A stretch of DNA of 17,520 nucleotides from an uncultured Bacilli bacterium (lineage in GTDB: Bacteria; Bacillota_I; Bacilli_A; RF39; UBA660), in NCBI GenBank assembly GCA_944364705.1, contig CALVWH010000011.1, forward strand, positions 1-17,520. The letters are read 5' to 3'. Of the stretch, positions 1 through 7,265 are shown in pieces; within the stretch, counting starts at the first letter, position 1; every line of letters begins with the position of its first letter. A program made the translations under genes and the position numbers. Below the pieces are notes generated by a model that did not search any database, was not told the DNA's origin, and was given only the letters and a program-made list of their open reading frames with translations.

Positions 1-108
1 GAATATGAAATCAATCATAAACTTATGTACCTAGAAACTTATCAATATTATCAAAAACAAATGTACGAAGATCTTTATTCTTATGAAGAAAAAGGAAAAA
101 GTAGATAA
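1..108 (+). CDS. C-terminal end of an unidentified protein (5' truncated)
   Basis: Frame 1 is open from the first base to a TAA at 106-108 and encodes a 35-residue, Tyr- and Lys-rich hydrophilic tail (YLETYQYYQKQMYEDLYSYE near its centre). The gene begins outside the window. In many Firmicutes trmD or rimM lies directly upstream of rplS, but I see no TrmD signature in this tail, so no function is assigned. A new promoter starts immediately after the stop, so this gene need not be cotranscribed with rplS. Confidence 0.6.
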   Translation, partial: EYEINHKLMYLETYQYYQKQMYEDLYSYEEKGKSR

Positions 109-114
109 AAAAGC

Positions 115-143
115 TTGAAAAAAATATATAAATATGATAAAAT
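115..143 (+). promoter_or_regulatory. Sigma-A-type promoter for rplS
   Basis: A -35 box TTGAAA (115-120) and a -10 box TAAAAT (138-143) are separated by exactly 17 bp. Each differs from consensus at one position. Transcription should start near 150, right at the base of the leader hairpin at 152-185. Confidence 0.7.
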
Positions 144-151
144 TACATATG

Positions 152-185
152 TTTAATCCGCTTATTATAAACAATAATGATTAAA
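152..185 (+). promoter_or_regulatory. Probable L19 ribosomal-protein leader hairpin
   Basis: The 5' leader of rplS folds into a two-tier hairpin. The outer stem pairs TTTAATC (152-158) with GATTAAA (179-185), and the inner stem pairs TTATT (162-166) with AATAA (173-177). They are separated by an asymmetric internal loop with CGC (159-161) on the 5' side and one T on the 3' side. A short hairpin with a CCGC-type internal loop upstream of rplS matches my recollection of the Firmicutes L19 leader, where L19 binds its own mRNA and represses translation. The position (predicted transcript start to Shine-Dalgarno) and fold are seen directly; the family assignment is from memory and needs a covariance-model check. 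Confidence 0.55.
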
Positions 186-208
186 AAAAATATAAGGAGA
201 GTGACAAA

Positions 209-577
209 ATGAATATAATCGATAAAATTACACAAAAACAAATTCGTACCGATCTTCCTGAATTTCGTGTTGGTGATACGATAAAAGTTGGCCTTAAAAT
301 CGTCGAAGGAAAAAGAGAAAGAGTTCAATACTTTGAAGGTCTTGTTATGGCTATTCAAGGAAGTGGAATTCAAAAAAACTTTGTTGTAAGAAAAGTTTCT
401 AGTGGAGTAGGAGTAGAAAGAACCATCCCTATGAATTCTCCAACCATTGATTCCATTGAAGTTATTCGTAAAGGAAAAGTAAGACGTGCCAAATTACATT
501 ATGTTAGAAATTTAAAAAGCCAACCAAGAATTAAAGAAAGAAGAACAATTATTGTCGATTCAAATAAAGCTGCATAA
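209..577 (+). CDS. rplS: 50S ribosomal protein L19
   Basis: This 122-residue protein is full length for bacterial L19 (about 115-120 aa), a large-subunit protein at the 30S-50S interface. The hallmark sequence is present: the N-terminal RTDLPEFRVGDTIKV block, the EGKRERVQYFEGLVMA segment, and the C-terminal RKGKVRRAKLHYVRNL motif with its basic rRNA-binding residues. The ATG at 209 has a Shine-Dalgarno AAGGAG (194-199). The gene has its own promoter and leader hairpin upstream and an intrinsic terminator whose stem includes its stop codon, so it is probably a single-gene transcript under feedback control by its product. The assignment is secure. Confidence 0.98.
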   Translation: MNIIDKITQKQIRTDLPEFRVGDTIKVGLKIVEGKRERVQYFEGLVMAIQGSGIQKNFVVRKVSSGVGVERTIPMNSPTIDSIEVIRKGKVRRAKLHYVRNLKSQPRIKERRTIIVDSNKAA

Positions 578-594
578 GCTTTATTTTTTCTTTT
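563..594 (+). terminator. Intrinsic terminator of rplS, overlapping its stop codon
   Basis: AATAAAGCT (563-571) pairs perfectly with AGCTTTATT (577-585) around a 5-nt loop, followed by TTTT, a C and TTTT. The rplS TAA (575-577) lies in the loop and stem, so the last sense codons double as the terminator's 5' arm. Confidence 0.8.
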
Positions 595-619
595 CAGAAA
601 GAAAAAAAACGTGTATAAT
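591..619 (+). promoter_or_regulatory. Promoter for lepB
   Basis: A perfect -10 box TATAAT (614-619) lies 17 bp from a weak -35 box TTTTCA (591-596). The -10 ends only 17 nt before the lepB ATG, so the predicted mRNA leader is about 11 nt and barely includes the ribosome site. The -35 overlaps the tail of the rplS terminator. Confidence 0.55.
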
Positions 620-636
620 AGAAGAAGGTGAGAAGA

Positions 637-1134
637 ATGAAAATATTAAAATCATGGGCTCCTTATCTTGCAATTATATTACTTGTTGTTCTTTTACGTA
701 CGTTTATCATTACTCCAGTTCGCGTAGATGGAAAAAGCATGAATCCAACCTTAGAAAATGGACAAATTCTATTGCTTGAAAAAATAAATTCTAATTATAA
801 AAGATTCGATATTGTTGTTATCAATTATGAAGAAAACGGTCAAACAGAAAAATTAATTAAAAGAATTATTGGACTTCCTGGAGAACATATCAGTTATAGA
901 AATAATACTTTATATGTAAATAATAAAAAAGTAGAAGAACCATTTTTTCATTTTGAAACCCCAGACTTTGATATCGCAACCTTAGGAAGTTACAATATTC
1001 CCGAAGATTCTTATTTTGTCGTCGGAGATAATCGAATCAATTCCAACGATAGTCGATATTTAGGATTCATGAAAAAAGATCAAATAATCGGTAAAATTGT
1101 ATTTTCGGTATTTCCAAACTTTGGTTTTATATAA
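637..1134 (+). CDS. lepB: Signal peptidase I
   Basis: This type I signal peptidase removes signal peptides from exported pre-proteins at the outer face of the membrane. One N-terminal membrane helix (about residues 8-27) anchors the catalytic domain. The Ser/Lys dyad is visible: Ser34 in GKSMNPTLENG and Lys75 in LIKRIIGLPGE. The closing motif GDNRINSNDSRYLG is also present. At 165 aa it has the compact Gram-positive form. I chose the ATG at 637 because AAGGTGAG sits just ahead of it; an in-frame GTG at 628 would add MRR and overlap that ribosome site. It has its own promoter and follows rplS, an arrangement common in Firmicutes. Confidence 0.96.
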   Translation: MKILKSWAPYLAIILLVVLLRTFIITPVRVDGKSMNPTLENGQILLLEKINSNYKRFDIVVINYEENGQTEKLIKRIIGLPGEHISYRNNTLYVNNKKVEEPFFHFETPDFDIATLGSYNIPEDSYFVVGDNRINSNDSRYLGFMKKDQIIGKIVFSVFPNFGFI

Positions 1135-1143
1135 AATCTCAAT

Positions 1144-1172
1144 TTGACGAAGAAACAAAAATATAGTACACT
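1144..1172 (+). promoter_or_regulatory. Promoter for the envelope operon at 1202
   Basis: A -35 box TTGACG (1144-1149) and a -10 box TACACT (1167-1172) have 17-bp spacing. The first gene of the operon begins 29 nt after the -10. Confidence 0.5.
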
Positions 1173-1201
1173 ATACTTGTATTTCAAGGGAGTGAAATGT
1201 A

Positions 1202-1828
1202 GTGAATGTTTATAAAACAAGCTTCTTTTTAAGTGGGTTATTCTTTCTTTATCTTATGCTTTTATATAGCGCATTTCAATTCATATTTCCAAAAGAAGAA
1301 GCATATACAAAAGTGATTAATAAAGAAGAATATAAGAAAATGGGGCATACTTTAGAACAAATGAAAGTAGAGGTTCTTGAACAAAGTCCACTGGCTATTA
1401 TGAATACTAAAATTGTTTTCGATGGACTTACGTATGAAGAACTCGTTCAAAAGTTAAATAAAAACTTATCCTCAACGTTAACCGGTAAAGGGAATATTTT
1501 TGCCAAACGATGTCTAGAACTAGGGCTAGACCCTTATCTTGCGGTTGCGATTGTTTTACAAGAAACTGGATGCAAATGGTCTTGCAGTTCTATGGTTCGC
1601 AATTGTTATAATGTTGGAGGAATGAAAGGAAGCCCGAGTTGTAATGGAACTTCTTATCAATCCTTTTCCAGTTTAGACGAAGGAATTATCGCGTTCATTG
1701 ATAATTTATATTATAATTATTATGCAGAAGGATTGATCGAACCAGAACAAATCAATTCGAAATATGCGGAAAGTCGTTTATGGAGTGTAAATGTAAGACG
1801 ATATATGCAGCAAATAAAAATGAGTTAG
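1202..1828 (+). CDS. Membrane-anchored glucosaminidase-like (lysozyme-fold) hydrolase
   Basis: The 208-residue protein has one N-terminal membrane helix (about residues 8-29) and a C-terminal lysozyme-fold domain of the PF01832 / transglycosylase type (about residues 95-205), expected to face outward and cut the peptidoglycan glycan strand. The stretch DPYLAVAIVLQETGCKWSC carries the likely catalytic Glu121. YNVGGMKGSPSC, SFSSLDEGIIAFIDNLYY and the later WSVNVRRYM segment are typical of this domain. Five Cys residues (104, 124, 128, 135, 147) lie in the extracellular domain and could form disulfides, which is unusual for a low-GC anaerobe-like protein. The start is GTG with GGGAGTG upstream. 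It is the first gene of a tight run that continues into the glycosyltransferase and lspA. Confidence 0.8.
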   Translation: MNVYKTSFFLSGLFFLYLMLLYSAFQFIFPKEEAYTKVINKEEYKKMGHTLEQMKVEVLEQSPLAIMNTKIVFDGLTYEELVQKLNKNLSSTLTGKGNIFAKRCLELGLDPYLAVAIVLQETGCKWSCSSMVRNCYNVGGMKGSPSCNGTSYQSFSSLDEGIIAFIDNLYYNYYAEGLIEPEQINSKYAESRLWSVNVRRYMQQIKMS

Positions 1829-1840
1829 GAGAATATTCTA

Positions 1841-2845
1841 ATGAAAATTTTACTATATACAGAAGGTTTAAAACATATTGGAAAATCAGGCTTAGGGAAA
1901 GCTTTAAAACATCAAATGAAAGCTTTAGAAGAAAACAATATTGATTATACTTTAAATCCAAAAGAAGAATACGATATTGCTCATATTAATTTTTATGGGC
2001 CAAAATCTTATTTTTTAGCAAAAAAAACAAAAAAACTTGGAAAAAAAGTTGTATATCATGCCCATTCTACCGAAGAAGATTTTCGGAATTCTTTTATTTT
2101 TTCGAATACATTTGCACCACTTTTTAAAAAATGGTTAATCAAGTGTTACAAATTAGGAGATTATATTGTAACACCAACTCCATATTCAAAAAAAATTCTG
2201 CAAACCTATGGTCTTAAAAATCCAATCGCAGCAATATCCAATGGAATTGAACTTAGTTTTTTTGAAAAAAATGTTCCAGCTGGAAAAATGTTTCGAGAAA
2301 CTTATGGTTATAAAAATTCTGATAAAGTAATCGTAGGAATTGGTTTATATATCAAAAGAAAAGGAATTTTAGATTTTGTGGAACTGGCAAAAAGACTACC
2401 CGAATATAAATTTATTTGGTTTGGATCGAGTCCATTATATGCATCTCCAAAAGAAATAAGAAAAGCAATCAAAAAAAATCATTTACCGAATTTAAAATTC
2501 CCAGGATATGTAGAACCAAATATGATTAAAGCTGCATTATCTGGTGCCGATCTTTATCTTTTCCCGACCTTTGAAGAAACGGAAGGAATTCCAGCATTAG
2601 AAGCTTTAGCAGCCAAACAAAACCTATTAATTCGCGATATCCCTGTATTTTCTCCTTGGTTAAAAGACGGTGTTCATTGCTACAAAGCAAAAAATGTTGA
2701 CGAATTTGAAGAGAAAATCAAAAAAATTCTAACTGGAAAACTCCCTTCTTTAGTCGAAGAAGGATATAAAGTTGCTCAAAAAAGAAGCATTAAAAATACA
2801 GGAAAATCTTTAATTGAAGTGTATAAAAAAGTATTAGAAAAGTAG
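1841..2845 (+). CDS. GT4-family glycosyltransferase (GT-B fold)
   Basis: This 334-residue retaining glycosyltransferase of the GT4 / Glycos_transf_1 type has no membrane helix and should act at the cytoplasmic membrane face. The N-terminal acceptor half begins MKILLYTEGLKHIGKSGLG and includes VVYHAHSTEEDF. The linker SNGIELSFF (133-141) is followed by the donor half, with GIGLYIKRKGILDFVELAK and the E-x7-E nucleotide-sugar motif at Glu246-Glu254 (EETEGIPALE). The sequence resembles diacylglycerol glucosyltransferases of Mollicutes and Bacilli, so glycolipid synthesis is a fair inference, but acceptor and sugar cannot be read from sequence. It lies 12 nt after the hydrolase gene with AGGAG upstream, so it is cotranscribed. 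Confidence 0.88.
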   Translation: MKILLYTEGLKHIGKSGLGKALKHQMKALEENNIDYTLNPKEEYDIAHINFYGPKSYFLAKKTKKLGKKVVYHAHSTEEDFRNSFIFSNTFAPLFKKWLIKCYKLGDYIVTPTPYSKKILQTYGLKNPIAAISNGIELSFFEKNVPAGKMFRETYGYKNSDKVIVGIGLYIKRKGILDFVELAKRLPEYKFIWFGSSPLYASPKEIRKAIKKNHLPNLKFPGYVEPNMIKAALSGADLYLFPTFEETEGIPALEALAAKQNLLIRDIPVFSPWLKDGVHCYKAKNVDEFEEKIKKILTGKLPSLVEEGYKVAQKRSIKNTGKSLIEVYKKVLEK

Positions 2846-2852
2846 GAGGGAT

Positions 2853-3404
2853 ATGTCTTTGGCGGTAAGAAAAAAATATATCATTTTATTTTTTTTTCTC
2901 TTTCTTTTTTTCCTTTATTTTCTTTTCGACGTTACCAAAGAAAGAATGTTTTATAAGCAAATCTCTTTTGATGAATATACGTTAACGTTAAAAGTCAAAA
3001 CAAACGAAATCCATGTCATTTCTTTATTTCATTTTGATAAAGAAAAAAGTAAACAAAAAGAACAAATAAAAGAAATTCAAACCTTTTATGATAAAAAACA
3101 AGTGGATCAATACTTTATTGATACTGGAGATCTTATTTTAGGAAAAGGAACTTATAAAATAGCCGTTTTGAAAGCAGATCAAGAAGAAATTTTGGATGTT
3201 CTATCTTTAAAAGATCAATGGTTTCAAAGAAAAGAAAATCTTTATGGATACGAAACTATTGTTGTTTTAACCGATGCCTTTTCCTCTTTAGAAGAAACAT
3301 GGAACCTTTTAGCAACCACAAAGCAGTCTGAATGGAAAAACGTTAAAACGAAAAACACTTGTTTATATTTATATTCAACCAATGGAACAAAAATTTGCTC
3401 GTAA
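2853..3404 (+). CDS. Membrane-anchored protein of unknown function
   Basis: I do not recognise this protein. It has a basic N-terminus, one strongly hydrophobic helix (about residues 9-26) and a predicted extracellular domain of about 155 residues, rich in Lys, Glu and aromatics and with no obvious catalytic motif. Two Cys near the C-terminus (NTCLYL and KICS) could pair. The ATG at 2853 is only 3 nt from a strong AGGAGGG (2844-2850). An in-frame TTG at 2859 (codon 3) has the usual spacing, so the true start may be TTG. It sits between the glycosyltransferase and lspA with gaps of 7 and 18 nt, suggesting an envelope role. Confidence 0.72.
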   Translation: MSLAVRKKYIILFFFLFLFFLYFLFDVTKERMFYKQISFDEYTLTLKVKTNEIHVISLFHFDKEKSKQKEQIKEIQTFYDKKQVDQYFIDTGDLILGKGTYKIAVLKADQEEILDVLSLKDQWFQRKENLYGYETIVVLTDAFSSLEETWNLLATTKQSEWKNVKTKNTCLYLYSTNGTKICS

Positions 3405-3422
3405 ATTAAGAAAGGAACTGTT

Positions 3423-3905
3423 ATGAAAAAAATTGTAGCCATTACTTCTTTCCTTCTTTTGATCGATCAAGGAATTAAAATGCTAATCGATCATATTTTT
3501 GCTTTAAATGAATCTTTGGTTCTGATTCCTCATTTTTTTTCTTTAACCAAAGTACAAAATACCGGTGCTGCTTGGAGTATTTTTGAGGGAAATCAACTTT
3601 TTTTAATTCTTATCAGTATTTTTGCTATCTTCTTTTTGTATTTCTTTTTTATTTATAAAAAAAAATTAACAACTTTTGAAATTTTTAGCTTTGGATTGTT
3701 ATTTGGAGGAACCTTAGGAAACCTTGTCGATCGAATTTTTCGTGGACATGTTATCGATTATCTTGATTTTACCATTTTTGGCTATTCGTTTCCAATTTTT
3801 AACTTTGCCGATATTTGTATCGTTGTTTCTATTATTTTTCTTTGTATTTGGTATTGGAGGGATGAACAATGCAAGAATTCTTTGCAGAGGAAGAAAAGAG
3901 ATTAG
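3423..3905 (+). CDS. lspA: Lipoprotein signal peptidase (signal peptidase II)
   Basis: This 160-residue membrane aspartyl protease removes the signal peptide of diacylglyceryl-modified prolipoproteins. Four membrane helices are apparent. The conserved motifs are complete: LLIDQGIK near the N-terminus, VQNTGAAWSIF (45-54), GGTLGNLVDRIFRGHVIDY with catalytic Asp112, and FNFADICI with catalytic Asp130. The ATG at 3423 follows GAAAGGAAC. The 3' end overlaps the next gene by 37 bp, and a pseudouridine synthase directly downstream of lspA is the arrangement seen in B. subtilis and many Firmicutes. Confidence 0.97.
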   Translation: MKKIVAITSFLLLIDQGIKMLIDHIFALNESLVLIPHFFSLTKVQNTGAAWSIFEGNQLFLILISIFAIFFLYFFFIYKKKLTTFEIFSFGLLFGGTLGNLVDRIFRGHVIDYLDFTIFGYSFPIFNFADICIVVSIIFLCIWYWRDEQCKNSLQRKKRD

Positions 3906-4762
3906 ATCTTCTTTTAGCCGATTTTTTTCATATTAGCCGTGCACAAGCACAAAAAATGATTCAAACGCAAGAAGTATTTATTGATGGAACGCTTGCAAAA
4001 AAAAGTGGACAATTAGTCAAAAAAGGTGCAAAAGTACAAACCAAGCCTTATGAAGAACCTGTCATGGATGTAAAAAAAGAAAATATCCCTTTGGATATTG
4101 TTTACGAAGATGATGAGGTTGTTGTTATTAATAAGCCAAAAAAAATGGTGGTTCATCCAGCACCTGGAAACTATGAAGGAACGTTAGTAAATGCACTTCT
4201 TTATCATTTTCAAAATCTAAGCGATGTTAATGGAAGCACTCGTCCAGGAATTGTCCACCGAATTGATGCGGATACGACTGGACTTTTGATGATTGCGAAA
4301 AATAATAAAGCCCATGAATTTTTAGCAAAAGAATTAGAAGAAAAGAAAACGAAAAGAAAATATATTGCTTTAGTTCATGGTGTAATTTCACCAGATACTG
4401 GAACCATTGATGCTCCAATCGGACGTGATCCAAAAGATCGAAAAAAAATGGCGGTTGTAGAAAACGGTAAAAACGCCATTACTCACTTTAAAGTTTTAGA
4501 AAGATATAAACGTGCTACTTTAATCGAATTAGTCCTAGAAACTGGAAGAACTCATCAAATTCGGGTACATATGCAGTATATTGGACATCCAGTTGTCAAT
4601 GATCCTGTTTATTCAACTCATAAAGTTCTTGATGATTCCGGACAATGTTTACATGCGAAAGAATTAGGATTTCATCATCCAAAAACAAAAGAAGAAATGC
4701 ATTTTACTTGTGATCTTCCAGAGTCTTTTATAAAAATTTTAAATCTTTATAAAAACGAGTAA
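3869..4762 (+). CDS. rluD: RluD-type ribosomal large-subunit pseudouridine synthase
   Basis: The 297-residue protein has an N-terminal S4-like RNA-binding domain (about residues 8-60: RLDLLLADFFHISRAQAQKM, then VFIDG) and a C-terminal RluA-family pseudouridine synthase domain. Motif I is INKPKKMVVHPAPG. Motif II is VHRIDADTTGLL, with catalytic Asp133. Motif III is ETGRTHQIRVHMQYIGHPVVND. The family isomerises uridines in 23S rRNA helix 69 or nearby sites; the exact target cannot be read. The start lies inside lspA, preceded by GGAGGG, so the two are translationally coupled. Confidence 0.93.
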   Translation: MQEFFAEEEKRLDLLLADFFHISRAQAQKMIQTQEVFIDGTLAKKSGQLVKKGAKVQTKPYEEPVMDVKKENIPLDIVYEDDEVVVINKPKKMVVHPAPGNYEGTLVNALLYHFQNLSDVNGSTRPGIVHRIDADTTGLLMIAKNNKAHEFLAKELEEKKTKRKYIALVHGVISPDTGTIDAPIGRDPKDRKKMAVVENGKNAITHFKVLERYKRATLIELVLETGRTHQIRVHMQYIGHPVVNDPVYSTHKVLDDSGQCLHAKELGFHHPKTKEEMHFTCDLPESFIKILNLYKNE

Positions 4763-4774
4763 ATGTGCTATAAT
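4746..4774 (+). promoter_or_regulatory. Extended -10 promoter for the rhomboid gene
   Basis: TGC-TATAAT (4766-4774) is an extended -10 with a perfect hexamer, 17 bp from a weak -35 TTTATA (4746-4751). It overlaps the last codons of the pseudouridine synthase. The rhomboid ATG is 19 nt downstream, predicting a leader of about 13 nt. Confidence 0.6.
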
Positions 4775-4793
4775 AGAAATGGAAGGAGATTTT

Positions 4794-5948
4794 ATGCAAG
4801 AACAAGAGTTAATTATGAACGAAGCGGATGAAATTGTTATGAAATTATTGCACTTCTTTATTACCGAAGAAGGATATAATCCAATTATTCTAAGAGGTGT
4901 GAATAATGAAATTTGGCTAGAAAATCTACAAAGTGAATATAAAGTTGTTCGCATTGTTTCTAATTATATTCATAACGACGAACAATTAAAATACGATATT
5001 TTAAAAACCAAACATATTGTAAATAAAATAAAACAAAAAACCTTTTCCTTTCGTTTACCTACGTTAAGTTTATTTGTTAATATGGGAGAAAATGTAACGA
5101 AAATGAAAAGTGGAAATAATGTGTTTGATCATGTTTCTTGTGTGAAAATTGATTCAATGAACGATATTAAAAAAAATAAGTTTTTAAATACCGTATTTCC
5201 TTTAATTTCACAAGATATGAATTTTAAAGAAAAAGGAATGGCTTTATTTGTAAAACTAACGAATGACATTAATAAAAAAAATATTACCGAAGCTAAAAAG
5301 GCCGATGATGTTTTTCAAAAGAAAACACCAACGATTACTTATATTCTTATGGCCATTAACGTGCTTTTCTTCTTAGGAGCTCGTTTTTTTCCCAATTTTT
5401 TAGAAAACTTTTTCTTAGTAAATGCAGCAAACATGCAAGGACAATGGTACCGAATTTTAACAAGTGCATTCTTACATTATGGATTTTTACATTTCTTATG
5501 TAATATGTATGCTTTATATGTGATTGGTCCACAAATTGAAAGTTTCTTAGGAAAAGGAAAATATATTTTTGTATATCTTATTAGTGCGATTACCGGAAAT
5601 TTATTTTCGATGACGTTTATGGGAAATAACCAAGCAAGTTTAGGTGCCAGTGGAGCTATTTTTGGACTTTTAGGATCTTTATTATATTTTGGATATCATT
5701 ATCGGGTTTATTTAGGAAATATTTTAAAATCCCAAATCATTCCATTGATTTTATTAAACTTACTCCTTGGTATGGTCGTAAGCGGGGTTGATAACTTTGC
5801 TCATATTGGAGGACTTATCGGTGGAGTTCTTGCAACGATTGCGGTAGGAGTAAAATATAAATCAACAAAATTTGAAGAAGTAAATGGCTTTGTCGCTTTA
5901 TTGATTTTCCTTGGATTTTTAATTTTTACAGCCTTTCGAGGATTCTAA
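4794..5948 (+). CDS. Rhomboid family intramembrane serine protease, YqgP/GluP-like
   Basis: This is a 384-residue rhomboid protease with an N-terminal soluble domain of about 175 residues and a C-terminal membrane domain with six or more helices. The rhomboid core is intact: HFLCNMYALYVIGPQIESF (about 233-251), the catalytic Ser286 in GASGAIFGLLG and the catalytic His337 in NFAHIGGLIGG. The long cytosolic N-domain recalls B. subtilis YqgP (GluP), but the C-terminal TPR repeats of that protein are absent. Family members cleave membrane proteins within or near the bilayer; substrates here are unknown. I prefer the ATG at 4794, which follows GGAAGGAG; an in-frame ATG at 4779 would contain that site. 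Confidence 0.92.
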   Translation: MQEQELIMNEADEIVMKLLHFFITEEGYNPIILRGVNNEIWLENLQSEYKVVRIVSNYIHNDEQLKYDILKTKHIVNKIKQKTFSFRLPTLSLFVNMGENVTKMKSGNNVFDHVSCVKIDSMNDIKKNKFLNTVFPLISQDMNFKEKGMALFVKLTNDINKKNITEAKKADDVFQKKTPTITYILMAINVLFFLGARFFPNFLENFFLVNAANMQGQWYRILTSAFLHYGFLHFLCNMYALYVIGPQIESFLGKGKYIFVYLISAITGNLFSMTFMGNNQASLGASGAIFGLLGSLLYFGYHYRVYLGNILKSQIIPLILLNLLLGMVVSGVDNFAHIGGLIGGVLATIAVGVKYKSTKFEEVNGFVALLIFLGFLIFTAFRGF

Positions 5949-5949
5949 T

Positions 5950-6606
5950 ATGGAAAAACAAAACTATCAAGCAAAAATGGAAGAGCAAATTGCTTCTTTA
6001 AAAGGAACTCCAAAATTATTATTACATGCTTGCTGTGCTCCATGTAGTTCTTATGTTTTGAGCCTTTTATCAAAACATTTTCTAATTACTCTTTTTTATT
6101 ATAACCCAAATATTACACAAGAAAAGGAATTTGAAAAACGATATCAAGAATTAGAACAATTGATTCAAAAAATTCCTCATCAAAATCCCATTTTCTTAAT
6201 AAAAGGAGAGTATGAACCGAAAACATTTTTAGAACTAGCAAAACCTTATCAAGAAGAAAAAGAAGGTGGAAAGCGGTGCTATCTATGTTACAAACAACGA
6301 TTAGAAAAAACGGCAACCATTGCGAAAGAAGAACATTTTGATTATTTTACAACGACTTTGTCCATTAGTCCTTATAAAAAAGCAGATTGGATTAATGAAA
6401 TCGGACGGGATCTAGAAAAAACATATCAAGTTTCTTATTTATATGCAGATTTTAAGAAAAAAGATGGATATAAAAAATCCATTCTTTTATCCAATCAATA
6501 TCATTTATACCGGCAAGATTATTGTGGATGTTTATATTCGAAAAAGGAGAGAGAAGAATATGTTAAAAAAAATCAATGCCAAAAAATTAGCAGTCACAGT
6601 GCTTAG
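5950..6606 (+). CDS. queH: Epoxyqueuosine reductase QueH
   Basis: This 218-residue DUF208/QueH protein carries out the last step of queuosine synthesis, reducing epoxyqueuosine to queuosine in tRNA, and is unrelated to the cobalamin enzyme QueG. The Cys motifs expected to bind the iron-sulfur cluster and metal are present: HACCAPCS (Cys28, 29, 32), KRCYLCYKQRL (Cys110, 113) and QDYCGCLYS (Cys192, 194). The TTLSISPYKK segment is also characteristic. The start follows the rhomboid stop by one base, with GAGG upstream. The last 47 bp contain the ribosome site and start of the next gene. No other queuosine genes are in the window, so uptake of a precursor is possible. Confidence 0.94.
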   Translation: MEKQNYQAKMEEQIASLKGTPKLLLHACCAPCSSYVLSLLSKHFLITLFYYNPNITQEKEFEKRYQELEQLIQKIPHQNPIFLIKGEYEPKTFLELAKPYQEEKEGGKRCYLCYKQRLEKTATIAKEEHFDYFTTTLSISPYKKADWINEIGRDLEKTYQVSYLYADFKKKDGYKKSILLSNQYHLYRQDYCGCLYSKKEREEYVKKNQCQKISSHSA

Positions 6607-7207
6607 TGGATTTCTACTTGTAGAAACTCCATGGACTTCTGCTATTATAACAAAAGCAGAAGAACAAACAATCGAAACGGAAATGGATGCCGATCAAACG
6701 GTTTCTGATTATTTCGATGATTTTTTTACAAAAGTAGAAGAAATTGATGCAAAACAAGCGTTAGAAGACGGAAAAGAAGCATTAGCAGATGGTTTTATTA
6801 CGATTGTTGATTTCTTTTGTTATGATGGAGAAATCAAAGGATATACCAAAGATGAATTAACAGAATCAGGACTTCAAAAAGTAGAAGAAACTTGGGAAAA
6901 AATTGATGAAAAAATCGAAAAAAAATTTCCAAATTACAAAGATTATATTAAAGAAAACTATGAAAAAGCAAAAGATTGGAGTTTAGATAAAATCGATCAA
7001 GCTTTGGATTTTGGTTCTGAATTAAAAGACAAGGCTTTTGATAAAATTGAAGACACAATTGGAGAAGAAAATTATAACAAAATCGGAGATGCTTATGAGT
7101 CAGCAAAAGAAAAAGTAAAAGAAGGAGCAAGCGATTTAAAAGATTTTGCTACCAAAGGAAAAGAAAAAGTAAAAAGTTTATATGAAAACTTTAGAAGTAA
7201 CCATTAA
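6560..7207 (+). CDS. Secreted protein with amphipathic helical repeats, function unknown
   Basis: I do not recognise a family. The 215-residue protein has a signal peptide (MLKKINAKKLAVTVLSGFLL, hydrophobic to about residue 31, likely processed near ITKAEE). The mature part is acidic and highly charged. Its C-terminal half is a series of amphipathic helices with an LEA- or apolipoprotein-like pattern (AKDWSLDKIDQALDFG, ELKDKAFDKIEDTIG, AYESAKEKVKEGASDL, KEKVKSLYENF). Such sequences often bind lipid surfaces or are surface-exposed. The ATG at 6560 is chosen because AAAGGAGAG lies just upstream inside queH; a longer upstream reading would have no signal peptide at its start and would overlap queH further. 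A strong terminator follows. Confidence 0.82.
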   Translation: MLKKINAKKLAVTVLSGFLLVETPWTSAIITKAEEQTIETEMDADQTVSDYFDDFFTKVEEIDAKQALEDGKEALADGFITIVDFFCYDGEIKGYTKDELTESGLQKVEETWEKIDEKIEKKFPNYKDYIKENYEKAKDWSLDKIDQALDFGSELKDKAFDKIEDTIGEENYNKIGDAYESAKEKVKEGASDLKDFATKGKEKVKSLYENFRSNH

Positions 7208-7230
7208 ACACATGAAAATGTGTTTTTTTT
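7206..7230 (+). terminator. Intrinsic terminator of the rhomboid-queH-secreted protein unit
   Basis: AAACACAT (7206-7213) and ATGTGTTT (7218-7225) form a perfect 8-bp stem with a GAAA tetraloop, followed by five more T. The stem begins in the stop codon of the preceding gene. Confidence 0.88.
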
Positions 7231-7231
7231 G

Positions 7232-7259
7232 AAAAAAAATATGTATCTACAGATACATA
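7232..7259 (-). terminator. Intrinsic terminator of gpsA
   Basis: On the minus strand TATGTATC and GATACATA form an 8-bp stem around a TGTA loop, followed by eight T (A run at 7232-7239 on the + strand). It begins 6 bp after the gpsA stop and abuts the + strand terminator, insulating the two convergent units. Confidence 0.87.
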
Positions 7260-7265
7260 CGAATA

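Noticed and set aside
6443..6559. Upstream extension of the secreted protein into queH
   Set aside because: It would hide the signal peptide behind 39 extra residues and overlap queH by over 160 bp. The ATG at 6560 has a strong ribosome site.
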